A stretch of 17,056 nt of DNA, taken from assembly GCA_016183145.1 (NCBI GenBank), contig JACPFE010000095.1:1-17056 (forward strand), given 5' to 3'. The position numbers and the translations under genes were made by a program. The notes beneath the pieces were generated by a model that worked only from the letters and a program-made list of their open reading frames with translations, was not told where the DNA came from and ran no database searches. The DNA is from Deltaproteobacteria bacterium. GTDB taxonomy: Bacteria > Desulfobacterota > Binatia > UBA9968. Below, in pieces: positions 6,522 through 12,461 of this stretch. Positions within the stretch are counted from its first letter, which is position 1; each line of letters starts with the position of its first letter.

Positions 6522-7667
6522 ATGATCCCAGACGTACACCCCCAATCCGTCACTGTCGCCACCCAGCTCATCGGTCTCGATGCCAAGTGGCTCCAGCCCT
6601 TCGATGTCGAAGATCCGTTTAATAGCAATCTGCGACTGCGTGGTTTCCTCTGCCAAAAGCCGGATCACCGCTATGGGGCGTTGGCGATCACCCACGTGGG
6701 TGAGGCGGAAGTACCACAACTCATCCTAGCGACGCCGAAGTTGCATTACCCGTTCGGCAAAGACGGGTCGTTTCATTTTCCACCGGTTAAAAGGATTCAT
6801 CTGTACGAAAAGTTGGATGGCACTAACGTGTTCGCATATCATTATCAGGACGGTGAGGGCCGGCGGCGTCAGACCTACAAGCTGCGCCTGGCTCCGACTC
6901 TCCGCAACAGCCGGTGGGGCGCATTTCTAGATATGTGGCGAGAACTCATGCAGCGCCACCCAATGATTCCGCAACTCGTCGAAGCCAATGACTGTCACAT
7001 CAGTTTTGAGATTTACGGTACCCGCAACACGCACCTGGTCGTCTACGAGAGGGATCTCGCGGTAGCAGCCTTGTTTGGCGTGCGCCGCGACGCGAGCGTC
7101 GTACCCGCGCACCAGCTCAGTCTGTTGGACGTACCTGGCGCGCCGCTGGTCGGCGAGATGGTCGCCGGTGAAGACCCCGTCGCGAAATATGCCGAGATCC
7201 GCGCCCAGATGGAAGAGCGCAATCATCCGACTGAAGACGATAAATTAATCGGCATCGAGGGAACCGTCTGGTACGTCGAAGGACCCGAGGGTCGCGTCAC
7301 CTTGTGGAAATGCAAGCCCGAATCGGTGGAAGCGATCCACTGGGCCCTCGGCATCAACAAAAAGGCCGTCATCGCCACTTGTTGGAATTTTCTCGAGACC
7401 AGCGACGATTTGCGTTACGAAGCCCTTGTGCCCTTGCTGGCCGAGGAGTACGAGCCGCGGGACATTGAAGCCTTCCGGCCGCACATCGAAGAATGCATCA
7501 GCCACGTCATGCATGAATTTGAATTCAAGGAGCGGGTCGTGGAGGCGTATGACAAGCTCGGCGTTTCGATCCATGCTGACAAGGCCACAGTGATGCGCGC
7601 ACTGTCAAAGGATTTTCCCCGCGGCGAAATGAAAAAGGTTTACGCCATTATTGTTGGGAACCGGTAA
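6522..7667 (+). CDS. ATP-dependent RNA ligase (Rnl-type nucleotidyltransferase)
   Basis: This 381-aa protein has the covalent nucleotidyltransferase motifs in order: motif I EKLDGTN at 96-102 with Lys97 as the predicted adenylated residue; motif III SFEIYG at 161-166 with Glu163; motif IV GIEGTVW at 244-250 with Glu246; motif V LWKCKP at 261-266 with Lys263 and Lys265. A segment LATPKLHYPFGKDGSFHFPP before motif I and a helical C-terminal part (about 280-381) flank the catalytic domain, an arrangement typical of phage and bacterial RNA ligases rather than DNA ligases, which would have an OB domain after motif V. The predicted reaction is ATP-dependent sealing of 3'-OH/5'-phosphate ends, possibly in a damaged RNA. 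Which subfamily (Rnl1, Rnl2 or another) is unclear. It follows the SNF2 gene by 51 bp with no terminator between, so both are likely on one mRNA. Only a purine-rich stretch (GAGAAGAAGAAAA) serves as ribosome-binding site. Confidence 0.88.
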   Translation: MIPDVHPQSVTVATQLIGLDAKWLQPFDVEDPFNSNLRLRGFLCQKPDHRYGALAITHVGEAEVPQLILATPKLHYPFGKDGSFHFPPVKRIHLYEKLDGTNVFAYHYQDGEGRRRQTYKLRLAPTLRNSRWGAFLDMWRELMQRHPMIPQLVEANDCHISFEIYGTRNTHLVVYERDLAVAALFGVRRDASVVPAHQLSLLDVPGAPLVGEMVAGEDPVAKYAEIRAQMEERNHPTEDDKLIGIEGTVWYVEGPEGRVTLWKCKPESVEAIHWALGINKKAVIATCWNFLETSDDLRYEALVPLLAEEYEPRDIEAFRPHIEECISHVMHEFEFKERVVEAYDKLGVSIHADKATVMRALSKDFPRGEMKKVYAIIVGNR

Positions 7668-7720
7668 GGGCAGAGCAGGGTTGGCTCTCTTGTTGATGTT
7701 ATGATCGTGATTCTCGGTCC

Positions 7721-7828
7721 AGTAGCACGCTGTCCTTCGGTAGGCTCAGGATGGTGATCCCTCGACAAGCTCGGGACTAAAGGCGCAGTCAAGTGAGCGT
7801 GTCTTGAGCGAAGCCAAAGGATCGAAGC
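7721..7828. repeat. Cluster of 'TCCTTCGG...GCTCAGGA' dispersed repeat units
   Basis: The unit AGTAGCACGCTGTCCTTCGG and the 14 bases after it (7721-7754) recur at 10110-10143 with about three mismatches. A related direct unit follows at 7758-7778 (TCCCTCGACAAGCTCGGGACT). An inverted relative at 7801-7821 (GTCTTGAGCGAAGCCAAAGG) makes the block foldable. It lies downstream of the RNA ligase gene and may be the 3' end of two convergent transcripts. Confidence 0.7.
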
Positions 7829-7840
7829 GCCGGGTTTGAG

Positions 7841-7871
7841 TCAGATTGTCGAGATTGTCCCGTTTGCCTCT
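7841..7871. repeat. Short repeat 'GATTGTCnnGATTGTC', copy 1
   Basis: CAGATTGTCGAGATTGTCCC, followed by GTTTGCC, resembles the segment at 11127-11165 (AGATTGTCAAGATTGTCGTG, then TCTGCC) and partly 9147-9174. All three are intergenic. Their role is unknown. Confidence 0.45.
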
Positions 7872-7874
7872 TTT

Positions 7875-8492
7875 TCACTTCGCGTGCGGCTCGCTGGCGC
7901 GGGAAAGAGTCGCAGTCAGGATTTTCAAGTTCTCGCTTTTCTCGATGTAGCGCACGAACAGGTATTTGTTTTCCTGCGAGTCTAAAGCAGCCGCCGGCAC
8001 ATCACCCGCGCCCGCCTCGACCTTCACCAGGATGAAATAAAGGTCGTTGCTCTTCAAAGCGCGCAAGAATGCTTCTGCGAATTCGGCCAGCGTCTTGGCG
8101 GTCATGACGTTGGCAAGACCGGCTCCCCGCGCAATGGCGGCCAGATCGGCCTGCCCGGCCGTCGCCGTCGGCGCGCCGCGCGAGGACTCGTAGCATTCGT
8201 TGTCGAAGACGATATGGATGAGGTTTCTCGGATGTTGGTTCGCGATGGTCGCCAGGCTGCCGAGATTGAGCAGCAAAGAGCCATCGCCGTCGAAGGCCAC
8301 GACCTTTCTGTGCGGCAGCGCCAAGGCCAAACCGAGCGCCATGGAGGAGGTGAGTCCGAGATTCTGCAAATGATAATTACCTGGGTGAGGTCTCAGCGCT
8401 TGCCACTCGTGGCGCACCGCTCCGATGTTCGTCACCACCAGTTCCTCGCCGAAGTGGGGCGCGATCGCTTTAAGACAATCGTATCTTTTCAT
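7875..8492 (-). CDS. ThDP-binding enzyme, beta subunit (sulfopyruvate/phosphonopyruvate decarboxylase ComE-like)
   Basis: This 205-aa protein carries the cofactor-binding half of a thiamine-diphosphate enzyme. The ThDP/Mg signature GDGSLLLN at residues 69-76 is followed by VFDNE at 95-99, matching the GDG-x(24-27)-N pattern. NLGLTSSMALGLALALPHRK just before it is typical of the decarboxylase branch that includes ComE. ComE (about 188 aa) works with a separate ComD subunit in coenzyme M synthesis; here the partner is encoded immediately upstream. The substrate is not determined: a 2-oxoacid such as sulfopyruvate or phosphonopyruvate, or another compound. The start codon follows the upstream stop by 4 bp, and the Shine-Dalgarno (GAGGT) lies within the last codons of the upstream gene, so translation is likely coupled. 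The C-terminal 20 residues run beyond the family core. Confidence 0.88.
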   Translation of the reverse strand: MKRYDCLKAIAPHFGEELVVTNIGAVRHEWQALRPHPGNYHLQNLGLTSSMALGLALALPHRKVVAFDGDGSLLLNLGSLATIANQHPRNLIHIVFDNECYESSRGAPTATAGQADLAAIARGAGLANVMTAKTLAEFAEAFLRALKSNDLYFILVKVEAGAGDVPAAALDSQENKYLFVRYIEKSENLKILTATLSRASEPHAK

Positions 8493-8496
8493 CGAA

Positions 8497-8997
8497 CTAC
8501 CTCAGGGCTTGTTTGTTCAGCACAATGGCCGTGGGCCGGCGTGAGGAGCGGGCGAGCATCTGGCTGTCGCGAACGGTAGGACGAATATCCTCGAAGCGGC
8601 CGACTTTCTCGTAGACAATATGCATCGCTTGCAGCACCGGCTCGGTGAGGGCGCCGACGGTGGCATGCCCGGCGTTTTCCTCGCCGACCCCGCCGCTGTG
8701 GCCGATCAACATCAATACGGGGATGCCCGGATGAATACAGACCGTCGCCAAAGCATTCGCCGACAATAAAAAGCCGGCGTTCATCATCACCATCGCCGGC
8801 TTTTTCCCGCCCAGATACGCGCCCGCGCAGATCCCGATGCCCTCTTCCTCGCGGGTTACCGGCACATGGTGAATCGCCGGATCTTCTCCCAACGCCATCA
8901 CCAGGTCGTGGAGATTCGCTTCGGTCAGCGACGCGACGAAATCGACGCCGGCCTCTTTGAGCGAATCGACGATCTCCGCAGCCACTTCCCGTTTCAT
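8497..8997 (-). CDS. ThDP-binding enzyme, alpha subunit (ComD-like)
   Basis: This 166-aa protein is the pyrimidine-binding half of the two-part ThDP enzyme. VTREEEGIGICAGAYLGGKK at 47-66 contains the glutamate (Glu50-52 cluster) that activates the cofactor ring. MMNAGFLLSANALAT at 71-85 corresponds to the family's 'MQN.G...S.NAL.s'. The length equals that of archaeal ComD (about 167 aa). The subunits should assemble so that active sites form at the alpha-beta interface. The start is firm: AGGAGG (9000-9005) sits 5 bp upstream of ATG 8997. No other coenzyme M genes (comA, comB, comC) are in the window, so a sulfopyruvate role is not supported by context. The gene is divergent from the alpha/beta hydrolase at 9224. 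Confidence 0.88.
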   Translation of the reverse strand: MKREVAAEIVDSLKEAGVDFVASLTEANLHDLVMALGEDPAIHHVPVTREEEGIGICAGAYLGGKKPAMVMMNAGFLLSANALATVCIHPGIPVLMLIGHSGGVGEENAGHATVGALTEPVLQAMHIVYEKVGRFEDIRPTVRDSQMLARSSRRPTAIVLNKQALR

Positions 8998-9146
8998 ATT
9001 TCCTCCTACGGCACTTCCAAACCTTTATTGCGGAGACTCATCCGGGAGTCAAGCCAAACCACTATGCGATCAATTGAATGCGGCTGTCACAGTCGCGATT
9101 TACGGACACGATCACGAGGAGGCGGTTTGAATCGCCAACAGGTGGC

Positions 9147-9174
9147 GGTTCAGGAAAGTTTGTCTTGTTTGCCC
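9147..9174. repeat. Short repeat 'GGTTCAGGAAAG.TTGTC'
   Basis: GGTTCAGGAAAGTTTGTCTT here and GGTTCAGGAAAGATTGTCAA at 11127 share a 12-bp identical start and then diverge. The repeat lies in the divergent intergenic region upstream of the hydrolase and could overlap its promoter. Confidence 0.45.
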
Positions 9175-9211
9175 TTAGCTCGATTTTAGGGTAATGCCGG
9201 AAGCTGGTAAA

Positions 9212-9217
9212 GGGAGG
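9212..9217 (+). promoter_or_regulatory. Ribosome-binding site deciding the hydrolase start
   Basis: GGGAGG six bases before ATG 9224. It lies inside the longer open frame that begins at 9194 and so argues for the shorter, 268-aa product. Confidence 0.8.
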
Positions 9218-9223
9218 ATCGTT

Positions 9224-10030
9224 ATGGCGCAACATATTCACGGACCGCTTTACTACGAACGGATGGGACGGACGGGGCCGGTGATCGCCTTTGCGCATCC
9301 CAACCCGATGGACCAGTCGTGCTGGATTTTTCAGATGGCGCACCTTTCGACTTGGTATCGCTGCATCGCCATCGACATCCCGGGCTATGGCCGCTCGCCC
9401 AAGGCCGACGCTGGGCTGACGATGACCGACATGGCCGAGGCCTGTTGGGAAGCGATCGACGACGCCGCGCCCGGCGAGAGCGCGATCCTGGTCGGCTGTT
9501 CGGTCGGATCGTCGCTCGCTCCGCACATGTACCACCAGCGGCCCGACAAGACGGCGGCACTCGTGTTGTCGGGCACCGGTTACAACCCGACCAAGGAATT
9601 TACCCAGAGGCGCATCGATAACTACACGGCCGACGGCGTCGACTATCGATGGAGATACACCTTCGAGGATCTGAGCCCGGCGTTTCGCGCGACGCCCCTG
9701 GCCCATTTCTTCGCCAATCTTTTCACTGAACGCAATCAGTTCGCCGACGTGCAGACGATCATCCATCAGTTCAAGGCTCTCGCGCAGCCCTATCCGGAAG
9801 GCCATCACGAGCGCATCGCCTGCCCGACGATCATTCTCACCGGCAGCGAGGATGGCAGCCATGAACGCGCCTTCGCACTCAAGGCGCGCATACCCCATTG
9901 CGAGTTGAAGGTTTTGCCGGGCGCCGGCCATGCTTGCCAGATAGAGCAGCCCTGGCTATTCGATCGCTTCATGATCGAATTTCTCACCAAGCACGGCCTG
10001 TTCCCCGGCGCATCCAAGCCGGTTGCGTAG
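9224..10030 (+). CDS. Alpha/beta hydrolase
   Basis: This 268-aa protein has the alpha/beta-hydrolase fold. Its strands and loops include IAFAHPNPMDQSCW (oxyanion-loop region, residues 21-34) and the nucleophile elbow GCSVGS at 91-96 with Ser93. The acid is probably in TGSEDG (206-211, Asp210) and the base is His236 in PGAGHACQIEQP. A complete Ser-Asp-His triad makes it a likely active esterase, C-C hydrolase or related enzyme; the substrate is unknown. Translation should begin at ATG 9224, not at the in-frame ATG at 9194, because GGGAGG at 9212-9217 has ideal spacing to the former. There is no signal peptide, so it should be cytoplasmic. A Rho-independent terminator lies about 150 bp downstream. 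It is transcribed away from the ComDE-like pair, so a shared control region (8998-9223) is possible. Confidence 0.92.
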   Translation: MAQHIHGPLYYERMGRTGPVIAFAHPNPMDQSCWIFQMAHLSTWYRCIAIDIPGYGRSPKADAGLTMTDMAEACWEAIDDAAPGESAILVGCSVGSSLAPHMYHQRPDKTAALVLSGTGYNPTKEFTQRRIDNYTADGVDYRWRYTFEDLSPAFRATPLAHFFANLFTERNQFADVQTIIHQFKALAQPYPEGHHERIACPTIILTGSEDGSHERAFALKARIPHCELKVLPGAGHACQIEQPWLFDRFMIEFLTKHGLFPGASKPVA

Positions 10031-10109
10031 CGAAAGCTGTCAAGTCATCTTGCGTCGACGCTTTTGTACGGTCGTGGTTCGTCTAGGCTGACCACAGGCC
10101 GTGCGGGAG

Positions 10110-10143
10110 AGTAGAACGCTGTCCTTCGGCAAGCTCAGGATGG
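10110..10143. repeat. Second copy of the AGTAG(A/C)ACGCTGTCCTTCGG repeat
   Basis: This 34-bp segment matches 7721-7754 with three differences. It sits between the hydrolase stop codon and the terminator hairpin, so it is probably in the 3' untranslated region. Confidence 0.75.
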
Positions 10144-10179
10144 CGTGGCGGTTATCGAACCACCGGATTTAAATTGGAT

Positions 10180-10212
10180 AGGCCCGCGAGTCTGACGACT
10201 CCGGGCCTTTTT
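10180..10212 (+). terminator. Rho-independent terminator after the alpha/beta hydrolase
   Basis: AGGCCCG-C-GAGTC, a TGAC loop, and GACTC-CGGGCCT form a 12-bp stem with one bulged C, directly followed by five T (through 10212). This is the clearest intrinsic terminator in the window, and its T-run sits on the plus strand. Confidence 0.85.
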
Positions 10213-10244
10213 GTTTGCGGTCGCGTAGTGTTAGAATCCCCGCC

Positions 10245-10433
10245 ATGGAGCGAGATAACAAATTGACGCCTGCTTTAAAAAAGGCCCAGGAAGAGGGCAT
10301 TGATCTCACCCTTCTTTATGAGCGCCTATCCTGGACGCCCACCGAGCGCCTCAGGCGGAACTATGAATCGGCAGCGGCCTTTGAGGAGTTGAGGAAAGCG
10401 GGGCAAAGGCACCGTGCTGGCACGCGACGTTGA
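10245..10433 (+). CDS. Small helical protein paired with a nucleotidyltransferase (62 aa)
   Basis: The function is unknown. The protein is 62 residues, charged and predicted helical: LTPALKKAQEEGIDLTLLYE followed by WTPTERLRRNYESAAAFEEL. The 'GID..LL...L..TP.ERL.......a..F..eLr.aG' pattern recalls short proteins I have seen encoded directly upstream of minimal nucleotidyltransferases in bacterial genomes. I prefer ATG 10245 over the in-frame 10215 because the extra residues (MRSRSVRIPA) overlap the tail of the terminator region and look non-conserved. No good Shine-Dalgarno is visible. Its end overlaps the start of the nucleotidyltransferase gene by 20 bp in another frame, so the two are likely translationally coupled. 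It could be the partner or neutraliser of that enzyme; this is inference from arrangement. Confidence 0.7.
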   Translation: MERDNKLTPALKKAQEEGIDLTLLYERLSWTPTERLRRNYESAAAFEELRKAGQRHRAGTRR

Positions 10434-10911
10434 GAAGCTTCTTAAAGCGCTTTACGATCAGGAAGTCTATTTTGTTATCATCGGCGGCGCGGCTGCGGTT
10501 CTTCATGGCTCCGCCTATGTGACCGGCGACCTGGATGTCTGCTATTCGAGGAAAAGAGAAAATCTCAAAAAGCTCGCGATTGCGCTGGCCCCTGTCAATC
10601 CATCGCTTCGCGGCGCGCCAAAGGATCTTCCGTTCCGGTTGGACGAAAGGACGCTCCAATCAGGTTTGAACTTCACCCTCACGACGGACCTTGGTGACGT
10701 AGATATCCTGGGCGAGGTTGCAGGATTGGGTAGCTATGAAAAGTTGCTGCCATTTTCCGAAGAGATGGAACTTTACGGCATGCGCTGCAAGGTTTTAACT
10801 CTGGAGGGCTTGATCAAGAACAAACGGGCCGTCGGCCGCAAGAAAGACTTGATGCTGCTGCCGGAATTGGAAGCGCTTCTCGCGATACGCAAATCACAGA
10901 AGAAAAGCTAG
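10414..10911 (+). CDS. Minimal nucleotidyltransferase-fold protein (GTG start)
   Basis: This 165-aa protein has polymerase-beta-like nucleotidyltransferase motifs: FVIIGGAAAVLHGSAY (residues 20-35) with the GG pair, then TGDLDVCYS with Asp39 and Asp41, and a third acidic site DVDILG with Asp97. These three acidic residues normally bind two metal ions for NMP transfer, so it is likely catalytically competent. Such proteins (AbiEii, MNT and DUF6036-like groups) modify tRNA or proteins in toxin-antitoxin and phage-defence pairs, or have housekeeping roles. The target here is unknown. The start is GTG at 10414, 20 bp inside the preceding small gene; GGGG lies nine bases upstream. The C-terminus is a helical KNKRAVGRKKDLMLLPELEA segment typical of these proteins. 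No terminator follows. Confidence 0.82.
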   Translation: MLARDVEKLLKALYDQEVYFVIIGGAAAVLHGSAYVTGDLDVCYSRKRENLKKLAIALAPVNPSLRGAPKDLPFRLDERTLQSGLNFTLTTDLGDVDILGEVAGLGSYEKLLPFSEEMELYGMRCKVLTLEGLIKNKRAVGRKKDLMLLPELEALLAIRKSQKKS

Positions 10912-11333
10912 GTGTGGGGAGATAGCGGTCCCGTATTTGTGTGAAGCAGGGCTCGGAGTGTGCACCGCTTCAGCAAAACGCTCAGTCAGCCACATTCCTG
11001 AGTACCCACACGCAACACGAGCACGAACCCGATTCGAACTGCCTACAACCCGCTTTGGACCATCAAAAAGGATGGACGCGTGTCGATGAAAAAAGGCTGA
11101 TGAAATCGGCGCCGTTCGCTGCTTGAGGTTCAGGAAAGATTGTCAAGATTGTCGTGTCTGCCCCCGCGACTGAGATGCTACGATGCTAGACCCGACCCCG
11201 CTTCCGATAAGCATCGTTGCTGTGGAAGAAGTGAGCTGAAACCTTCTCGAAGCCGTTCAACGCTGGTCGTGTTTGGAAAATTCTGCGCGGTCTTGTTTCA
11301 GGTTTAGATAGTTTAGGCCAACAAATCTCAGCG
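10912..11333. other. Gene-free spacer of about 420 bp
   Basis: I see no supported gene. The segment holds one copy of the GGTTCAGGAAAG repeat (11127-11165) and a direct repeat GATGCTAC-GATGCTAG (11173-11188). A short open stretch at 11026-11100 reads NPIRTAYNPLWTIKKDGR and looks protein-like, but it has an in-frame stop about 30 bp upstream and no start signal, so it may be the tail of an eroded gene. Confidence 0.45.
11127..11165. repeat. Repeat 'GGTTCAGGAAAGATTGTC', longest copy
   Basis: GGTTCAGGAAAGATTGTCAA followed by GATTGTCGTGTCTGCC. It combines the part shared with 9147-9174 and the doubled GATTGTC shared with 7841-7871, so it appears to be the fullest unit of the family here. Confidence 0.5.
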
Positions 11334-11786
11334 TTAGGTCCACAAGAACTCGCGGATATTTATCAGACGATGGAGGTTTTGCTGATCCTCGCTGTGCCAT
11401 TTGTGTTCCAGGCGAGCATCCCGGCGGAGCGCCCGGTAGTAATCTCCATATTTCTTTTTGTCCGGCGTCACCAGTCTACGAAACTTCGTTCCTGTCACCT
11501 TTTCAAAACGCAATGGCGGCTTGGCGATTTTCTTATCGTCCAATGGGCTGCGTCTGCGCGGCCTTAATCTCGTCCACCATTGGTAGAGGCTGCGGATCTC
11601 CTTCCAGGCCCGTCGATGAACCGCGTCATGGCTCCAATCGATGTGCTTGTCGGGAGATTCTTGCTCCACAAAGTCGGCCAATAGCTGGAATGCCGCATGG
11701 AGCATAACCTGGTCTTTATCATGCCATCCGGCCCTCAGCGTGCGGATACGCAACTGAATGCTCTTGGGTCTCCTGTGTTTTCTCAT
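11334..11786 (-). CDS. Phage-type conserved hypothetical protein (150 aa)
   Basis: I do not know its function. Residues 20-33 (GWHDKDQVMLHAAF), 34-51 (QLLADFVEQE...DW), 57-75 (HRRAWKEIRSLYQWWTRLRP) and the C-terminal LHRLINIREFLWT match a pattern I recall from uncharacterised proteins in phage genomes and viral metagenomes ('GWhd.d..lLha.FqlL.dfvE', 'aW.ei..LY.WW...RP', 'li.I..fLWt'). Those are often somewhat longer in the N-terminal part and acidic in the middle. Here residues 74-120 are unusually rich in Arg and Lys (RLRPRRRSP, DKKK), a departure that may mark a domesticated or diverged copy. No Shine-Dalgarno is obvious upstream of ATG 11786. It lies 56 bp after the MazF-like gene on the same strand and might be read through from it. 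No other phage genes are present. Confidence 0.65.
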   Translation of the reverse strand: MRKHRRPKSIQLRIRTLRAGWHDKDQVMLHAAFQLLADFVEQESPDKHIDWSHDAVHRRAWKEIRSLYQWWTRLRPRRRSPLDDKKIAKPPLRFEKVTGTKFRRLVTPDKKKYGDYYRALRRDARLEHKWHSEDQQNLHRLINIREFLWT

Positions 11787-11842
11787 TTGCGTTACCCATA
11801 AGCGGTTTACGGACGTGCGGAATCAAGCGGGATCTGTTGTGG

Positions 11843-12154
11843 CTAAAATCTCAGAGCGAAAAGCAAGCTCGGTCGTATCCGCTGCATGGTGTCGGCGCTC
11901 AATGTCGCGATGAGTGAACCGATTTTCCCCTTCGAGACGGTTTGAAGATGGTCAAGGTTGACGGCGCAGTCTCTGGGCATGCCGTCCGCTTTTTTCAGCA
12001 AGACCTCGGAAGGAATGTCACGAATCGTTGAGGTGATCGGAGCAACCGTCACTTTTCCCAGAAACTCCACCGCCGAATCCCTGGTTAAAATCAGAACCGG
12101 CCGTTTCTTGTCGGGTCGAGAAAACACATACCATCGCACCTCGCCCCGCTTCAT
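11843..12154 (-). CDS. mazF: MazF/PemK-family mRNA endoribonuclease toxin
   Basis: This 103-aa protein has the MazF/PemK fold: MKRGEVRWYVFSRPDKKRPV at the N-terminus (strand 1 and the active-site Arg region), VLILTRDSAVEF, VTVAPITSTIRDIPSEVLL (residues 35-53, with the T-S/T-x-R catalytic-loop motif), and CAVNLDHLQTVSKGKIG (63-79), ending in a helix. MazF toxins cut single-stranded RNA at short motifs and stop translation; the length is typical (100-115 aa). The start is ATG 12154, whose A is shared with the antitoxin stop (TGATG), giving tight translational coupling. A TTG codon immediately before could also be used. It is probably neutralised by the RHH protein encoded just upstream. Key residues appear intact, so it is likely functional. 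Confidence 0.92.
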   Translation of the reverse strand: MKRGEVRWYVFSRPDKKRPVLILTRDSAVEFLGKVTVAPITSTIRDIPSEVLLKKADGMPRDCAVNLDHLQTVSKGKIGSLIATLSADTMQRIRPSLLFALRF

Positions 12155-12384
12155 CAATCACTCCATGCCTGTTCCGATTCCCAGCCACTGAATTCGCCGC
12201 GCTTAACCGGCTTACGCTTGTAGCCTGCGCGATGCTTGGACTCCAACTCCCTTATGTGGACTTCCTTAAGCGCGGAACGCAGGGCGCCCCTGGTAAACGC
12301 GGACCGCGTTGTGCCCAACTTCTTAGCCGCGCTGTCCACGGCCTTTACGAGGTTTTCATCCAAGGTCATCTGCACCGTTTTCAT
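12154..12384 (-). CDS. Ribbon-helix-helix (CopG/MazE-like) antitoxin
   Basis: This 76-aa protein begins with a canonical RHH domain: strand KTVQMTLDENLVKAVDSA, helix KKLGTTRSAFTRGALRSALK, which should dimerise and bind operator DNA. The following acidic, Trp-containing tail (KRGEFSGWESEQAWSD) is the kind of flexible segment that wraps the MazF toxin. I place the start at ATG 12384 rather than GTG 12393, because the Shine-Dalgarno AGGAG (12393-12397 on this strand) overlaps that GTG and has an 8-base spacing to the ATG. The stop codon overlaps the toxin start by one base. Autoregulation by the toxin-antitoxin complex is the family norm; a candidate operator lies at 12399-12417. Confidence 0.9.
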   Translation of the reverse strand: MKTVQMTLDENLVKAVDSAAKKLGTTRSAFTRGALRSALKEVHIRELESKHRAGYKRKPVKRGEFSGWESEQAWSD

Positions 12385-12398
12385 AAGGTTCACTCCTG

Positions 12399-12417
12399 TA
12401 GCTGGAAAGTAGAGCTA
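12399..12417. promoter_or_regulatory. Candidate operator for the toxin-antitoxin operon
   Basis: TAGCT and AGCTA form an inverted repeat with a 9-base centre, directly upstream of the antitoxin Shine-Dalgarno. RHH antitoxins bind short palindromes at this position. The arms are only 5 bp, so chance occurrence is quite possible. Confidence 0.3.
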
Positions 12418-12461
12418 TTTTAGTCCACATCCACATGCCAACTCCAGTACCAATCTGTTTT

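Noticed and set aside
9062..9931. 289-codon open frame on the minus strand
   Set aside because: It is antisense to the alpha/beta hydrolase with its intact triad and strong ribosome-binding site, and has no recognisable domain.
10941..11126. Open frame of 61 codons between the nucleotidyltransferase and the phage-type gene
   Set aside because: Composition is non-protein-like and no ribosome-binding site is present. A different frame in the same region (11026-11100) looks more protein-like but is also too short to call.
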